64,000 bases of DNA, taken from NCBI GenBank assembly GCA_021799575.1, contig JAJZAD010000005.1:1-64000 (forward strand). The letters run 5' to 3'. Each line of letters starts with the position of its first letter. Within the stretch, counting starts at the first letter, position 1. Position numbers and translations under genes: made by a program. This DNA comes from a bacterium. Its GTDB lineage: Bacteria; Patescibacteriota; Saccharimonadia; Saccharimonadales; UBA4665. The notes beneath the pieces were generated by a model that did not search any database, was not told where the DNA came from, and worked only from the letters and a program-made list of their open reading frames with translations. Below, piece after piece: positions 38,132-47,838 of the stretch.

Positions 38132-40495
38132 ATGGTTTTAAGGAGTCGCGACAACGGACACAACCAAAGGAATAATACTGATCCCCGGCAGGAACATCGG
38201 GGTTTTCGTATCTTCGGAGCGATAGGCAATTTCTCGGTTCGTTTTCGCTGGTTGGTAGTCTTAGTCTGGATTATTGGCGTAGTTTTATGCGTCCATTTCC
38301 TACCGTCCTTATCCAGTGTGACCCAGTCTAATAATGCCAATTTTCTTCCCGCCAGCGCTCCGAGCGAAAAAGCCAGCAAGTTGGCAGCGGTATTTGGCAA
38401 CAATAATATCGAACCTATACCGGTTGTAATTGCTAGGAATAACGGTCAATTGACAGCTAATGACCAGCATACAATAACTCAGATCGAAGTGGCTTTAGCC
38501 GGTACCGGCGATGTTACGCGCGTGGAAGATCGAGGGCATTCTCCAGACGGTCAGGCAGACGAACTGGTCGTACTGGCTAAACCCCAGATTAGCAATACTG
38601 CGGATCAGTTAATTAGTGCGCTTAGAGTAGCTATACGCAAAGTTGCCTTACCTGACGGCTTGCAAGTACATTTGGCCGGTGATGTTGCCACCATGGTAGA
38701 TAATAGCAAAAGCTCCAATAACTCCAATAGCCAGATTGAATTATTCTCCGCGCTTTTTATTATTGTGCTCCTGGTTTTAATTTTTAGAGCTCCTCTGGCG
38801 CCGATTATTACGCTTATCCCCCCGCTGATAGTAGTTACGGCTTCCGGACCGCTAATTGCCGAAGCCAGTAAAGCCGGGCTTAAAGTGTCCTCGATTGCCC
38901 AGCTGCTGTTAACGGTGCTGATTATCGGTGCGGGGACCGATTACGGTTTGTTTTTAATATTTAGAACCAAAGAAGAGCTGCGCGGTGGGTTAGAAGGCCG
39001 TGAAGCGGTGGTAAAAGCTCTTAGCCGGGTAGGAGAATCGATAACCTTTTCTGCCGCAACCGTCATCGCGGCCCTTTTATCACTACTGCTGGCGACTTTT
39101 GAGATTTATTCCGATCTAGGTGTACCGCTAGCTATAGGTATCGGATTGATGTTAATCGCCGGCACCACGTTATTGCCGGCGTTGGTGGCTATTTTCGGCC
39201 GGGCAGTTTTTTGGCCAAGTAATATCCAAGCCGGGACTAATAAGTCCGGGCTTTGGGGTCGCGTCTCAGCCAGAGTAGTACAACATCCTTGGCCTACGCT
39301 ATTAACAGGACTTGTCGTGTTCGGGGGACTGGCTTTAGCTATCGGAGGGTATAAATCCGGCGGTTTTGCAGGCAACGTGACCGCGCCAGCCGGTTCAGAT
39401 TCGGCTGCCGGTAACGCGCTGCTAGCAAAGCATTTTCCTCAGACTTCAGCTAATCCTACAGCTTTATTGTATGTTTTATCCTCACCAGTTTGGCAAAACC
39501 CGGCTCCTTTGCTGACAGCTTCGCAAGTACTGGCGCATGAGTCAGATTTTATTAAAGTAACCGGGCCGCTTAACCCTAACGGCTATAAGTTGAGTGAATC
39601 TGAGTTACTCGGTTTATATGAGCGGCTAGGTCCGCCCAGTAGCAATCTGCCGGTTACTCCGTCTTCTGGATTGCATATTCCGATTACACTCTACGAAGCC
39701 TACAGATCGATTAGTAATTATGTTAGTAGCAACGGAAAGACCATTGAGTTTATCACTGGGCTAAAGGTGGGGGATCCGGGAGGTACAGCGGCACTGCAAG
39801 CAGTACCGAGCATACGTGCCCAGGCAGCTCAAGTAGCCAAGGCCATCGGAGCAAAAGATTATGGGGTAGCCGGTGAAGCCCCTGCTCTGTTTGATATCAG
39901 CAACATTTCTAACAGTGACTTGATGAGAGTAATTCCGGTGGCAATCATAGTCATCGGGCTATTATTGGCCTTGTTAATGCGCAGTCTGGTAGCGCCGATG
40001 TATCTGATAGCGTCTGTGGCTTTATCTTATCTGGCAGCACTGGGCCTGGTCACGTTGATCTTTTTGGACATCGGTGGCGGTAGCGGGATCGTCTTCCTAT
40101 TGCCGTTTTTGATGTTTATTTTCCTGTTGGCGTTAGGCGAAGACTATAACATCCTGGTTATGACGCGGATTAGAGAGGAAGCTCACGGTTTGCCCCTTAA
40201 GCAAGCGGTCGCTAAAGCGCTCACTACAACCGGCACTACCGTTACCAGCGCCGGTCTGGTACTAGCCGGTACTTTTGCGATTTTAGCGATTATCGGCGGT
40301 AAAGCGGGAGGCAGTGAAATAGTAGATATCGGCTGGGGATTGGCCCTGGGAATTTTAATGGATACGTTCCTGGTCAGAACCCTGTTGGTCCCCTCCGTAG
40401 TAGTATTATTGGACCGCTGGAACTGGTGGCCCAGCAAGCACGGCAGCTGGCTTAGAGAAAACGATATACCGTCTTCACCACGAAACGAGCGTTAA
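38132..40495 (+). CDS. MMPL/RND-family transporter
   Basis: Two six-TM halves; ADTGTDYGLFLIFRTKEEL-like GAGTDYGLFLIFR and GEDYNILVMTRIREE. Confidence 0.9.
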   Translation: MVLRSRDNGHNQRNNTDPRQEHRGFRIFGAIGNFSVRFRWLVVLVWIIGVVLCVHFLPSLSSVTQSNNANFLPASAPSEKASKLAAVFGNNNIEPIPVVIARNNGQLTANDQHTITQIEVALAGTGDVTRVEDRGHSPDGQADELVVLAKPQISNTADQLISALRVAIRKVALPDGLQVHLAGDVATMVDNSKSSNNSNSQIELFSALFIIVLLVLIFRAPLAPIITLIPPLIVVTASGPLIAEASKAGLKVSSIAQLLLTVLIIGAGTDYGLFLIFRTKEELRGGLEGREAVVKALSRVGESITFSAATVIAALLSLLLATFEIYSDLGVPLAIGIGLMLIAGTTLLPALVAIFGRAVFWPSNIQAGTNKSGLWGRVSARVVQHPWPTLLTGLVVFGGLALAIGGYKSGGFAGNVTAPAGSDSAAGNALLAKHFPQTSANPTALLYVLSSPVWQNPAPLLTASQVLAHESDFIKVTGPLNPNGYKLSESELLGLYERLGPPSSNLPVTPSSGLHIPITLYEAYRSISNYVSSNGKTIEFITGLKVGDPGGTAALQAVPSIRAQAAQVAKAIGAKDYGVAGEAPALFDISNISNSDLMRVIPVAIIVIGLLLALLMRSLVAPMYLIASVALSYLAALGLVTLIFLDIGGGSGIVFLLPFLMFIFLLALGEDYNILVMTRIREEAHGLPLKQAVAKALTTTGTTVTSAGLVLAGTFAILAIIGGKAGGSEIVDIGWGLALGILMDTFLVRTLLVPSVVVLLDRWNWWPSKHGSWLRENDIPSSPRNER

Positions 40496-40639
40496 CTTGG
40501 TCAGGTGTTATTTATAACCAACCTGTCTTTTGAACAGGCAAAAATGTCTCGGCCTCGGTTTATGATCGGGAAAATGTCAGTATTGACATCGAACGGGTTT
40601 AATAGACAAACCAAAAGCTTAAGCAGTTAATTTTGTTTA

Positions 40640-41530
40640 TTAAGACCTGGCCGCACGCTGTGGTATCAGCCTGGTAGCCAGATAAACGGCAAAAGCGGCA
40701 CTGACTATGAAAAAGCTTACCGGGTAAGCAACATAGTATGAGACGAACAGTCCAATCCAGGAAACGACCAGGGAAATAATTACCGATATGGTAATTCCCT
40801 GTAAAGGTCGGCCGGATATACGCTGCGCCGCGGCTGCGGGAGTTACCATTAAAGCGAAAATCAACAGCACGCCTACTACTTGAATCGCGATTGAAGTAGC
40901 AACCGCGATTAGCAGCATAAAGCAGATACTCATGCCCAGTATCGAAATGCCCCTCGCTTCTGCGACATCCTCATCTAACGAGGTAAATAATAGGCGTCTG
41001 TATAACAGTAAAGTTGCAATCAGGATTAGAATGCCGGCTATTAGCGTGATGTAAACATCTGTCGAACTGATACCGAGTATTTCACCGAATAATAGCGAAT
41101 AAGCCTCGGTCGCATAGCCTTTGTACAAGCTGATAAACAACACACCTAACCCGAGCATAAAGGCCAAGACGGTGCCGATCTGCACGTCACGGCTTGCCGC
41201 CTTACGTCCTAGCGCCGCCATCGCCAGCCCCCCACCGGAGGTAAATGCCAGCAAGCCGTAAATGGGGTTAACGCCGATTAAAGCCGCTCCTGCAGCCCCG
41301 GCAAAACCGACATGGCTTAAAGCGTGAGCGGCAAACGACAGACGGCGTATAACTACAAAGTAACCGACTACCCCGGCAACAATGGCAACAATAGTTCCGG
41401 CTTCAAAAGCATGCTGCATGAAAGCGTATTGCCACATTGATCTTAAATCTTGAGCTATATTCCAACTGAAAGCCGTATTGGATATTACGGCAAGACTACG
41501 AAGCATGGTGCATAGCCTCCTCAACTCCAA
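40640..41530 (-). CDS. Zn/Mn ABC transporter permease (ZnuB/TroC family)
   Basis: FAAHALSHVGFAGAAGAALIGVNP, VQVVGVLLIFALMVTPAAAA. Confidence 0.9.
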   Translation of the reverse strand: MELRRLCTMLRSLAVISNTAFSWNIAQDLRSMWQYAFMQHAFEAGTIVAIVAGVVGYFVVIRRLSFAAHALSHVGFAGAAGAALIGVNPIYGLLAFTSGGGLAMAALGRKAASRDVQIGTVLAFMLGLGVLFISLYKGYATEAYSLLFGEILGISSTDVYITLIAGILILIATLLLYRRLLFTSLDEDVAEARGISILGMSICFMLLIAVATSIAIQVVGVLLIFALMVTPAAAAQRISGRPLQGITISVIISLVVSWIGLFVSYYVAYPVSFFIVSAAFAVYLATRLIPQRAARS

Positions 41531-42287
41531 GTACCGCTAAACGACCGCGACTATCACGCAATACCTCTATCGGCGCGTCATAGAGGGCCGACAATGAAGA
41601 GCTGGTGACGACCTCATCCACTTTACCGCTGGCTATTTTGCCGTTGGCGATATAAATAATGCGTTCAACTACCGGCAGCAGCGGATTAATATCGTGAGCA
41701 ATCAATATGACTGCCATGTTATGAAGTTTAGCGACACTTTGGACAAGTTTAATCAGTTCGCTTTCGCGGCGAATGTCCAAATTGGCCAACGGCTCGTCCA
41801 GTAGCAGCAGATCCGGTTTACCTGCCAGAGCTTGGGCTAAAAATATTCGTTGTTGTTCTCCTCCGGATAATTCATTGAGTGGTTTATACGCCAAGTTTAG
41901 TGCGTCAACTTGTTCAAGCGACTTTAAGGCTTGATGCCGTTCTCTGGTAGCCTTCGCGGGGGAGCTAAACCCCCAGTTGTTGCCATAAGTCCCTAAGCGT
42001 ACGTATTCTAAAGCTTGAATTTTGGTTTCGCTGTCAATTGAACGCCGCTGCGGCACATAACCGATTCGCGGGTTGCCGCGTTCAGGAGGTTTGGAAAATA
42101 CTAACAGACTACCCGAAAAGGGTTGTTCTATACCGAGTAGTAATCTGAAAAGCGTCGTTTTGCCTGCCCCGTTTGCACCCAGTAAGCCGATAAATTCGCC
42201 GGGTTCAACTACAAAATTGGCATTATGCCAGATGGTCTTAAATTTAAACCCGGCTGATAAGTTTTCTGCTCTGATTAGTTCTGACAT
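41496..42287 (-). CDS. Zn/Mn ABC transporter ATP-binding protein
   Basis: GANGAGKTTLFRLL, ELSGGEQQRIFLAQALAGKPDLLLLDEPLANLD. Confidence 0.9.
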   Translation of the reverse strand: MSELIRAENLSAGFKFKTIWHNANFVVEPGEFIGLLGANGAGKTTLFRLLLGIEQPFSGSLLVFSKPPERGNPRIGYVPQRRSIDSETKIQALEYVRLGTYGNNWGFSSPAKATRERHQALKSLEQVDALNLAYKPLNELSGGEQQRIFLAQALAGKPDLLLLDEPLANLDIRRESELIKLVQSVAKLHNMAVILIAHDINPLLPVVERIIYIANGKIASGKVDEVVTSSSLSALYDAPIEVLRDSRGRLAVLGVEEAMHHAS

Positions 42288-42297
42288 TGCCTGTTTT

Positions 42298-43230
42298 TTA
42301 GGGACTCCTTTTGACGCTCATATTCAACGCATTCTCGATATTAATTATTTCTCCATTCATCCAGTTTTGAAAGCTGGTATTAGGCGGTTCGATGATTTCG
42401 CTAACGCCGACAATCGGTATATTGTTCGTTAGCGCTAAATCTTTCATATTGCTAGTTAACGGCGTGACGGTTTGAGTGTTATACACTAATAACTTAACTT
42501 GTCCGCTTTCAAGCTGCTGCTCGAATGTTACTACGCTACCGGCCGGGGGATCATTGCCTTCGGCTACGGCTTCGGTGAAAGCGGGAGGAGACACCAGGTT
42601 CAATCCGCTGGCTTGGGCCAGATAATAAAATATGTCTTCGGTAGCTGCTACCTTAACGCCCGAGAAATGCCGTTTGATATCTGCAATTCGATTTTGATAC
42701 GTTTTAAGTGATGTCATCAGTTTCTGATAATTTCCACTGAAGTAACTCTTGTTGTTAGGTTCAAGCCGGATAAGGTCCTGTAGGATTTGGTAGGTAACTT
42801 TATTCACATACATCGGACTGTACCAAAAATGCGGGTTATCCCCGTTTTTCTTACCCAGTAAACTGGCAACATCCAGTACTTGACGGGTGCTGCTAGGACT
42901 GGCGCTTAGTAGTTTATTGGCCCAGGAGTCATAACCGGCGCCGTTAATTATTACAAAGTTAGCAGTGGCGATTGCCCGGGCATCTGCGGTGTTGCTTTCA
43001 TATTCGTGTGGATCGGCATTAGGATCGGTAATAATGGATTTAACTTGAACTTGACTGCCGCCGATTTGCGAAGCCAGACTGCCCCAAAAATTCTCGGCAG
43101 CTACGATTTGCAACCGTCCGTTAGGATTAACAGTGGGAGTATTATTGTGGGTTGATGTGAAAAACGCAAATACAATTAATGCTACTACGATTATGATGCC
43201 TGATGCCCAGGCCATTTTTAATTTATTCAT
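42298..43230 (-). CDS. Zn/Mn ABC transporter substrate-binding protein (ZnuA/TroA family)
   Basis: AAENFWGSLASQIGG, DPNADPHEYESNTADARAIATANFVIINGAGYDSW, NPHFWYSP. Confidence 0.9.
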   Translation of the reverse strand: MNKLKMAWASGIIIVVALIVFAFFTSTHNNTPTVNPNGRLQIVAAENFWGSLASQIGGSQVQVKSIITDPNADPHEYESNTADARAIATANFVIINGAGYDSWANKLLSASPSSTRQVLDVASLLGKKNGDNPHFWYSPMYVNKVTYQILQDLIRLEPNNKSYFSGNYQKLMTSLKTYQNRIADIKRHFSGVKVAATEDIFYYLAQASGLNLVSPPAFTEAVAEGNDPPAGSVVTFEQQLESGQVKLLVYNTQTVTPLTSNMKDLALTNNIPIVGVSEIIEPPNTSFQNWMNGEIINIENALNMSVKRSP

Positions 43231-43273
43231 GGGCGTATGTTAGTGCAAAGTCGTATTTATTTGCAAATTTGTT

Positions 43274-43294
43274 GCAATTTTATATTATAATTGC
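43274..43294. promoter_or_regulatory. Candidate Fur/Zur-type operator GCAATTTTATATTATAATTGC
   Basis: 21-bp imperfect inverted repeat, 3 bp before the fur ATG and overlapping its TATAAT. Confidence 0.55.
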
Positions 43295-43297
43295 CAC

Positions 43298-43741
43298 ATG
43301 AATTACGATAGTTATGAATTGCTTGAAAATACGCTTCGGCTTGGCGGCTATAGCGTTACTAAGCAGCGGCGATTAGTCTTCGAATTGCTGCTTAAGCATG
43401 AACCGCAAGCGATGCACGAATTATATGAACGTAGTATAGGACGTCTCGACAGAGCGAGCCTATATAGGATTATCGCGCTGTTTGAACGGTTGGGTATCGT
43501 CCAGAAACTGTCCATGGGTTGGAAGTATAAGCTGGAACTGTCGGATATGTTTACCGGCCATCATCACCATATCACCTGTCTTAAATGCGGACGGGTTATA
43601 CCTATAAAAGAAGACCTCTCAATTGAACGGTTTATAACCAGTATCGCGCAGAAACATCGCGTAAGTGCCGTTAAGCATCAATTGGAAATCCAGGGATATT
43701 GTAATTCTTGCCGAGAACATGATCACCCGCTAACTGTCTAA
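43298..43741 (+). CDS. Fur-family metalloregulator (Fur/Zur)
   Basis: GHHHHITCLKCGRVI and CNSCREHDH; winged helix N-terminus. Confidence 0.9.
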   Translation: MNYDSYELLENTLRLGGYSVTKQRRLVFELLLKHEPQAMHELYERSIGRLDRASLYRIIALFERLGIVQKLSMGWKYKLELSDMFTGHHHHITCLKCGRVIPIKEDLSIERFITSIAQKHRVSAVKHQLEIQGYCNSCREHDHPLTV

Positions 43742-43846
43742 ACGAGACAAAAAATATCTAATCCGATAACCTTTGTTCGTTTAACCCTTAAAGAATCAGC
43801 CGATTAAATGGCATTATTTTTTCAGAAAGCGTAAAAATAGTTGGCG

Positions 43847-44944
43847 TCAAAGATCTTTAGATAGACCGTTATTGAGCCAACGATGCCCTAGAACCGTGTA
43901 GCCGAAGGCTTCACCCAGAGCTAATTGGTTTAAAGACGAACTATCCAGGTCTCCTCGCGAGCGTATAGACGCAAGCTGTGCCAGTAAAACATTAGCTATC
44001 CCGAAATCGGTTTCGGCTAATTTAAAGTCTGAATAGTTTTCATGCGCCACTGTTGAATCACTTAGATGATCTTGTTTTCTCTCTGCAGTCAGGCGTACGC
44101 TTATACCAAATGAGTAGATAGCTTTGGCTGCGTCGGCGAGAATGCTATTGCTTGAGGCCACTTCGGTAAAGAAAATCGCTGCCCAATCATGGTATTCAAT
44201 TTTATTTGCAGAAGGCACTGTCTTAAAACCCATTGAGTGCACAAACTTATTGATCACAATTGGCCAGTCCACTTCCGGGTAGCTATTAGTCATGCTCTGT
44301 AAATTCTCTGGCCTGGAATTAAATTTACTATAGATGGCAACGGCTCCGATTCTCTCAATACTGGTCTGTAGTATTTTGGCAAAAACATGCATTTCTTTAC
44401 CGAGCGTAGATGGCGAGTCGATGGCTTCAGGTGTCCTAATGATTACCGGCAGGTCGGTTTGCTCTAGGTTTTTAGCTTCCAAATTAGATCCTATTTGTTT
44501 GAGCTCGGGTATGATCACCTGATCCCTGATATCCCTAATCTGCATAGCATAGGCAAGATCGTTTATATCTTCGCCGGTGACGCCAAAATTGATAATTTCT
44601 AGGTATGGTGCCAGTGGTTCATATTGCATCAGTTTAGTCTGCAGCCAGTTCCTTATCGCTTTAGAGTTATGTTTGGTTTTTTTCTCTATAACTTTGATTT
44701 GTTCGCTATCGGACACACTGAAGTTTTCGGCTAGCGAATTTAAAAAATCAATCATGTTGTCGCTGAAGCGCTCTATGTCCGGCAGAATCCCGCCACCCAG
44801 AGTGGCCAACCACCCTATTTCTATCTCAACCTGTCGTTTAATTAGTCCGTGCTCTGAAACGATAGCTGGTAGCATACCTAATTCATCAGCATAACGCCCA
44901 TCTAAAGACGTTATTGCCAATATCCGTTCCTGGGCCGTTCCCAT
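43847..44944 (-). CDS. PurB (adenylosuccinate lyase)-like protein with lost catalytic motifs; probable pseudoenzyme
   Basis: Aligns by eye with E. coli PurB (LDGRYAD, HGLIKRQVEIE, FGVTGEDINDLAYA, SPSTLGKEM, YPEVDW) but TH/GSSTMPHKVNP motifs replaced; 365 aa. Confidence 0.75.
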   Translation of the reverse strand: MGTAQERILAITSLDGRYADELGMLPAIVSEHGLIKRQVEIEIGWLATLGGGILPDIERFSDNMIDFLNSLAENFSVSDSEQIKVIEKKTKHNSKAIRNWLQTKLMQYEPLAPYLEIINFGVTGEDINDLAYAMQIRDIRDQVIIPELKQIGSNLEAKNLEQTDLPVIIRTPEAIDSPSTLGKEMHVFAKILQTSIERIGAVAIYSKFNSRPENLQSMTNSYPEVDWPIVINKFVHSMGFKTVPSANKIEYHDWAAIFFTEVASSNSILADAAKAIYSFGISVRLTAERKQDHLSDSTVAHENYSDFKLAETDFGIANVLLAQLASIRSRGDLDSSSLNQLALGEAFGYTVLGHRWLNNGLSKDL

Positions 44945-45052
44945 AATGTAGTGCCTAGTGTAGTATGCTTATAATTTGTCAGTCAACCGCACATGACACA
45001 GTTTAACGTTGTCTTTCGGTTATTTGTTCTGGTAAGTAGTTTCTAGTTTTTT

Positions 45053-46741
45053 TTATTCTTGGTGGATATATTTCCCTCCCCTCATCCAAGAAGCTACCGC
45101 TGCGACTACACAGGCAATGATCGCGAAACTAAGTACAATTACCAGCCCGTGTTTAAAGGGATTGCCGATAATTTGCGGAAAATACTCTTTAGACGTTAAG
45201 TGTGCGGCTGCACTTGGTTTCAGTTTAGATAAAACGCTAGGACCAAGCAGGCTTTTTAGTGGATTGTAGCCCAAGAAAGCTGCAAACAGGTAGCTGACGG
45301 CGGGTAGGTGCGAAAGATGGGAGGCTACGGTTGTAGAAACTCCACTGGTAGTCAGGGCGCGGTAAATACTTCCGGGCACAGAGGCTGTCAGCCCGATAAT
45401 CATGAGGGAGAAAAATATGCCGATAGATAACGGCATACCGACGTTTTGAAATGTCGCCCGCATACCTGACGCTGCGCCACGATGTTCAGACGGAACTGAG
45501 TTCATAATGCCTGCCGTATTTGGTGAGCTGAACATTCCGAATGAAAGTCCGTTAATGAGTAGGATAATTGCAAACAGCCAATATGGAAAATTAACCGGCA
45601 GTGTCATCATTAAGCCGAAACTGATTGCTGCCAGCACCATTCCTCCGGTGGCAAAAGGCCGGGCCCCGTATTTATCTGACAGAAAACCCGACAGCGGTCC
45701 GGCGATTAGAAATCCGGCCGTAGTCGGTAACATGTATATTCCTGCCCAGAGCGGTGTTTGAGCAAAAGCATAACCGTGTAGAGGCAGCCAGATACCCTGT
45801 AGCCACATGATTAACATAAACTGTAGTCCTCCTCTTCCGACGGCGGCAAGCAATCCGGCTATGTTACCGGCGGTAAATGCCCGAATACCAAACAGTTTCA
45901 AGTTGAACATGGGTTGCTTAACCTTGCTTTCTAACAGGATGAAGATTAAAAGTGCCACTAATCCGCCGCTAATTAGGCCGATGACCAGCGGATTGCCCCA
46001 ACCCATCGCCGAGGTGCCGTAAGGTTTAATGCCGTAAGTAATTCCGGTTAATAGCATAGCCAAACCAACGGCGAAAGTCGCGTTTCCGATCCAGTCGATT
46101 TTAGCCGGATGAAAAACGTCAATTTCTTTTAGTGCGACATACGACCAAACGATACCGATAATCCCGATAGGCACGTTGAATAAAAACACCCAGCGCCAGG
46201 AGAATTGAGCTAAAAAGCCTCCGACTAATATTCCGAGAAACGAGCCGGCCAGCATAGATATCTGATTAATACCTAAAGCCATGCCGCGTTGATCTTGCGG
46301 AAAAGCATCAGTTAAGATAGCGGCTGAATTTGCCATCAGCATTGCTCCGCCGACCGCTTGGACCATTCGGAAAATAATTAACTCGATAGCTCCGGCCGAG
46401 CCGTGACTCCAAGCTAAAGCTGCCCCAAGAGCGCCCAGAGTGAAAATAATAAACCCCAGGTTATACATTTTAACCCGACCGAACATATCCCCTAACCGGC
46501 CCAAGGTTACTACTAGAACCGCGGTTACCAGCATGTATCCCAGTAGTATCCATAACAGATATGAAAAGCTGCTGGCATTCAAGGGATTGATATGTATTCC
46601 CCGGAAGATAACTGGCAGGGCGATTATAAGACTGGTTGCATTTAAGGATGCCATTAGCATACCCAGCGTCGTATTAGACAGAGCTATCCACTTATAATGC
46701 GGACTTTGACGATCGGCGTGGCGCAAAATGTTACTGAGCAT
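45053..46741 (-). CDS. MFS transporter, DHA2/EmrB-QacA type (about 14 TM)
   Basis: LGRLGDMFGRVKMYN, QAVGGAMLMANSAAILTDAFP, GILVGGFLAQFSWRWVFLFNVPIG. Confidence 0.95.
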   Translation of the reverse strand: MLSNILRHADRQSPHYKWIALSNTTLGMLMASLNATSLIIALPVIFRGIHINPLNASSFSYLLWILLGYMLVTAVLVVTLGRLGDMFGRVKMYNLGFIIFTLGALGAALAWSHGSAGAIELIIFRMVQAVGGAMLMANSAAILTDAFPQDQRGMALGINQISMLAGSFLGILVGGFLAQFSWRWVFLFNVPIGIIGIVWSYVALKEIDVFHPAKIDWIGNATFAVGLAMLLTGITYGIKPYGTSAMGWGNPLVIGLISGGLVALLIFILLESKVKQPMFNLKLFGIRAFTAGNIAGLLAAVGRGGLQFMLIMWLQGIWLPLHGYAFAQTPLWAGIYMLPTTAGFLIAGPLSGFLSDKYGARPFATGGMVLAAISFGLMMTLPVNFPYWLFAIILLINGLSFGMFSSPNTAGIMNSVPSEHRGAASGMRATFQNVGMPLSIGIFFSLMIIGLTASVPGSIYRALTTSGVSTTVASHLSHLPAVSYLFAAFLGYNPLKSLLGPSVLSKLKPSAAAHLTSKEYFPQIIGNPFKHGLVIVLSFAIIACVVAAVASWMRGGKYIHQE

Positions 46742-47288
46742 TACTTATCCACTCCGATAGACTAATGACATTCGCTTGCCGCGGAAACACCTTTTCGAAT
46801 AGTATCCGGTTAACTTCCGGCTCGGGATCGGCGCATAAGTCGCTAATTACAGTTAAGGCGTAATCTTTATCTGCCGCTTCGCGCACGGTTGACAACACAA
46901 CCCCGCTGGTAGAAATTCCTCCTAAAACTAAACTTGAGATATTTTGGGCTCGTAGGACCAGCTCCAGGTCGCTGCCACTAAAGGCGCTGAAACGTTTTTT
47001 GACAATCAATATATCCTTAGCTTGAGGCTTAATTGCCGGCGAAGGGTTTATCATGCCGCTTATTTGGCCTGAAGTCTTAAACGCCGCAAAGGACTGATTG
47101 TTTGGGCTTATTTCCGGCAGTCCTTCACGAAAACCCACTACTACGAACAAAACCGGATAATGTTGTTGATGTGCGAAGTCCAGTGCTTGCTCAACCTTGG
47201 CCATATACTCGGCTTTATTAGAAAGCCTATCTACTATACCCGGCTGCACATCCATTATTAGTAAAGCTGTATTGTCTTTCTTGGGCAT
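46731..47288 (-). CDS. Isochorismatase-like hydrolase family protein
   Basis: ALLIMDVQPGIVDRL, VKKRFSAFSGSDLELVLRAQNISSLVLGGISTSGVVLSTVREAADKDY. Confidence 0.85.
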   Translation of the reverse strand: MPKKDNTALLIMDVQPGIVDRLSNKAEYMAKVEQALDFAHQQHYPVLFVVVGFREGLPEISPNNQSFAAFKTSGQISGMINPSPAIKPQAKDILIVKKRFSAFSGSDLELVLRAQNISSLVLGGISTSGVVLSTVREAADKDYALTVISDLCADPEPEVNRILFEKVFPRQANVISLSEWISNAQ

Positions 47289-47293
47289 TGGTT

Positions 47294-47731
47294 TTAGTCC
47301 TCCCGTTTTAAATTGTCGATTAGTTTTTGTAATAGTTGTTCCAATGTTTTTGCTTCATCCTTAGTTAAGTAGTGCATAAGTGACTTCTGGACATTATGCA
47401 GCGGATCGGGCAATTGACTAAAAAAGGACTTACCCGACGCAGTGAGTTCCAACCGCTTGACCCGTTTATCCGAGGGATCAATTTGACGGGTTAGCAAGCC
47501 TTTATGCTGTAGAGTGTTCAGGATAGAGGTCAGAGTTGAACCTTTTACCCCCAACATGGTTAACAGTTCTTTTTGAGTCGGCTGCTTCCGACTGAACACA
47601 TAGTATAGTACCCTATATTGGCTTCGGGCCAAATGATGTTGCTTAAGCAGTTGGTCGATGCGTTGGTCGATTAACCTGCCTGAACGTTTGATCACTAACG
47701 GCAGTGATGACTTTTTCGATTGCTCTAACAC
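47294..47731 (-). CDS. MarR-family transcriptional regulator
   Basis: Winged helix; LGVKGSTLTSILNTLQHKGLLTRQIDPSDKRVKRLELTASG. Confidence 0.9.
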   Translation of the reverse strand: MLEQSKKSSLPLVIKRSGRLIDQRIDQLLKQHHLARSQYRVLYYVFSRKQPTQKELLTMLGVKGSTLTSILNTLQHKGLLTRQIDPSDKRVKRLELTASGKSFFSQLPDPLHNVQKSLMHYLTKDEAKTLEQLLQKLIDNLKRED

Positions 47732-47838
47732 GGCTTTTAATATTAATTAGGTACCTAACTAATTATTATATATTTATATACCACGCTTTGCTACCGATGT
47801 AAACGTGTTTTTAAACTAGTAAATTATGTAAATCTTGC

